Shown in pieces: positions 57,278-57,963 of a stretch of 57,963 bases of DNA (within the stretch, counting starts at the first letter, position 1; every line of letters begins with the position of its first letter). The stretch is from assembly GCA_023146115.1 (NCBI GenBank), contig JAGLCS010000059.1:1-57963 (forward strand), in the 5' to 3' direction. Origin of the DNA: Abyssibacter sp. (lineage in GTDB: Bacteria; Pseudomonadota; Gammaproteobacteria; Nevskiales; OUC007). The notes under the pieces are model-generated. The model did no database searches. It was not told the DNA's origin and saw nothing but the letters and a program-made list of their open reading frames with translations. Both the position numbers and the translations under genes were made by a program.

Positions 57278-57963
57278 ATGACTGACCCGAACTCGCTGAC
57301 CCCGGCCTCAGGGCCTGACTTCCGGACTGAGCTTCCGGAATCACTGCTACTCGCTCAAATGGAGCGCGGTTTCGGCGACTTGCAGTTCGTCCCCGCATTG
57401 GAAAAGCCGTTCCGCCGCTATTTGCAGACGTATCTGGTCAACCACCTGCGTCTGGCTTGTGTCGCCGGGTTGATTCTGATCGCCGCGGCGCAGTTGCTCA
57501 GCAGCTTTGTCCTGCACCCTCCGGCCACGGCGTTGCGCTGGCAGGCGGTGCTGTTATGCGGGGCGCTGGCGCCGATTCTGCTCAATGCGTTCTGGATGCT
57601 GTCCAATTCGCAATCCGGCCGCCGGTTGGATTTTGCCGCGTACAGCGCCGTTGGAGCGCTGGCCTTTGCGGGGCTGACCCTGCCGCTGATCTACCGGTTG
57701 CAAGGCAGCGTGTTCCCCTATCCGCTGACCGAACTCGTGGTCGTGTTAATCCCGATTCTCGCCGCCCGCCGGTTCCCGATCGCATTGCTATGCGTGTTAT
57801 GCGTGCTGGGGGGCTTGATCCTGCGTGACATGCTGTTTCTGGGCATTTCGGCCGGCACCATGCTGGACGTGTTCAACATCACCGCATTTGCGGCCGTCTC
57901 ACTCGCCGGCGGGTTCGTGCAGGAATGGGTGCTGCGACGGAATTTTCTGTCCGAAGGTCTGTA
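57278..57963 (+). CDS. Multi-spanning membrane protein, cut by window end; possibly GGDEF family
   Basis: An open frame from ATG 57278 runs off the window after 228 codons. A polar N-terminus of about 55 residues is followed by roughly six hydrophobic segments (from 'LACVAGLILIAAAQLLSSF' to 'ITAFAAVSLAGGFV') and then a basic 'EWVLRRNFLSEGL', the sort of linker that precedes a GGDEF diguanylate cyclase domain. The catalytic domain itself is outside the window, so this class is only a guess. It is divergent from ggt across a 92-bp gap. Confidence 0.6.
   Translation, partial: MTDPNSLTPASGPDFRTELPESLLLAQMERGFGDLQFVPALEKPFRRYLQTYLVNHLRLACVAGLILIAAAQLLSSFVLHPPATALRWQAVLLCGALAPILLNAFWMLSNSQSGRRLDFAAYSAVGALAFAGLTLPLIYRLQGSVFPYPLTELVVVLIPILAARRFPIALLCVLCVLGGLILRDMLFLGISAGTMLDVFNITAFAAVSLAGGFVQEWVLRRNFLSEGL

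Overview
The window is a contiguous, GC-rich, gene-dense chromosomal segment of a gammaproteobacterium. The order murA-hisG-hisD, petABC-sspA-sspB, yraN-lpoA-rsmI-rnpB, the full mra/dcw division cluster, lpxC-dciA-M23 peptidase-secA-argJ-mutT and pilB-pilC-pilD-coaE-zapD-yacG closely resembles the arrangement in Pseudomonas and other non-enteric Gammaproteobacteria. A meso-DAP-type MurE, LpxC, ZapD, SspB and the LpoA family support a Gram-negative gammaproteobacterial host. The genus cannot be fixed from sequence alone; the Nevskiales/Salinisphaerales side of the class is a guess. I see no phage, IS element, CRISPR array, tRNA or rRNA.

Layout. (1) 0.1-7.5 kb, plus strand: ibaG, murA, hisG (short form), hisD, the cytochrome bc1 genes petABC, sspA and sspB. 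(2) 7.5-11.2 kb, minus strand: lpoA, yraN and a GlcD-like FAD oxidoreductase, tightly overlapped. (3) 11.2-31.3 kb, plus strand: rsmI, RNase P RNA, then mraZ-rsmH-ftsL-ftsI-murE-murF-mraY-murD-ftsW-murG-murC-murB-ddlB-ftsQ-ftsA-ftsZ and lpxC. The dcw cluster has a clear sigma-70-type promoter followed by 10-bp-spaced MraZ-type repeats, and many genes are joined by 4-bp stop/start overlaps. (4) 31.3-37.8 kb: dciA (minus), then an M23 peptidase, secA, argJ and a Nudix-ThiE-like fusion (plus). (5) 37.8-43.4 kb, minus strand: yacG, zapD, coaE, pilD, pilC and pilB, with a ComEA-like DNA-binding protein divergent from pilB. (6) 43.9-52.4 kb: a second, non-lipidated LpoA-like protein and ilvB (minus), divergent from ilvN-ilvC, a decarboxylase-like protein, pssA and leuA (plus). 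The leuA leader encodes a leucine-rich peptide. (7) 52.4-58 kb: type-4 uracil-DNA glycosylase, rimI, an exported Cys-containing protein, a voltage-sensor-like membrane protein, gamma-glutamyltransferase and the start of a multi-spanning membrane protein cut by the window end.

The genes supply peptidoglycan precursors (murA to ddlB), the divisome that uses them (FtsL/I/W/Q/A/Z, ZapD), regulators of peptidoglycan synthesis and hydrolysis (LpoA, M23), protein export (SecA), lipid A commitment (LpxC), respiration (bc1 complex), branched-chain amino acid synthesis (IlvB/N/C, LeuA) and type IV pilus assembly with DNA uptake (PilB/C/D, ComEA-like).

No clearly new multi-gene system is visible. The items most worth a second look are: a phosphatidylserine-decarboxylase-like protein without its pyruvoyl-forming Ser, next to pssA; the second LpoA-like protein; a protein with an S4-type arginine ladder but no pore; the leuA leader peptide with an almost absent 5' UTR; ilvB split and inverted from ilvN; and two divergent gene pairs whose ATG codons share one CATG.
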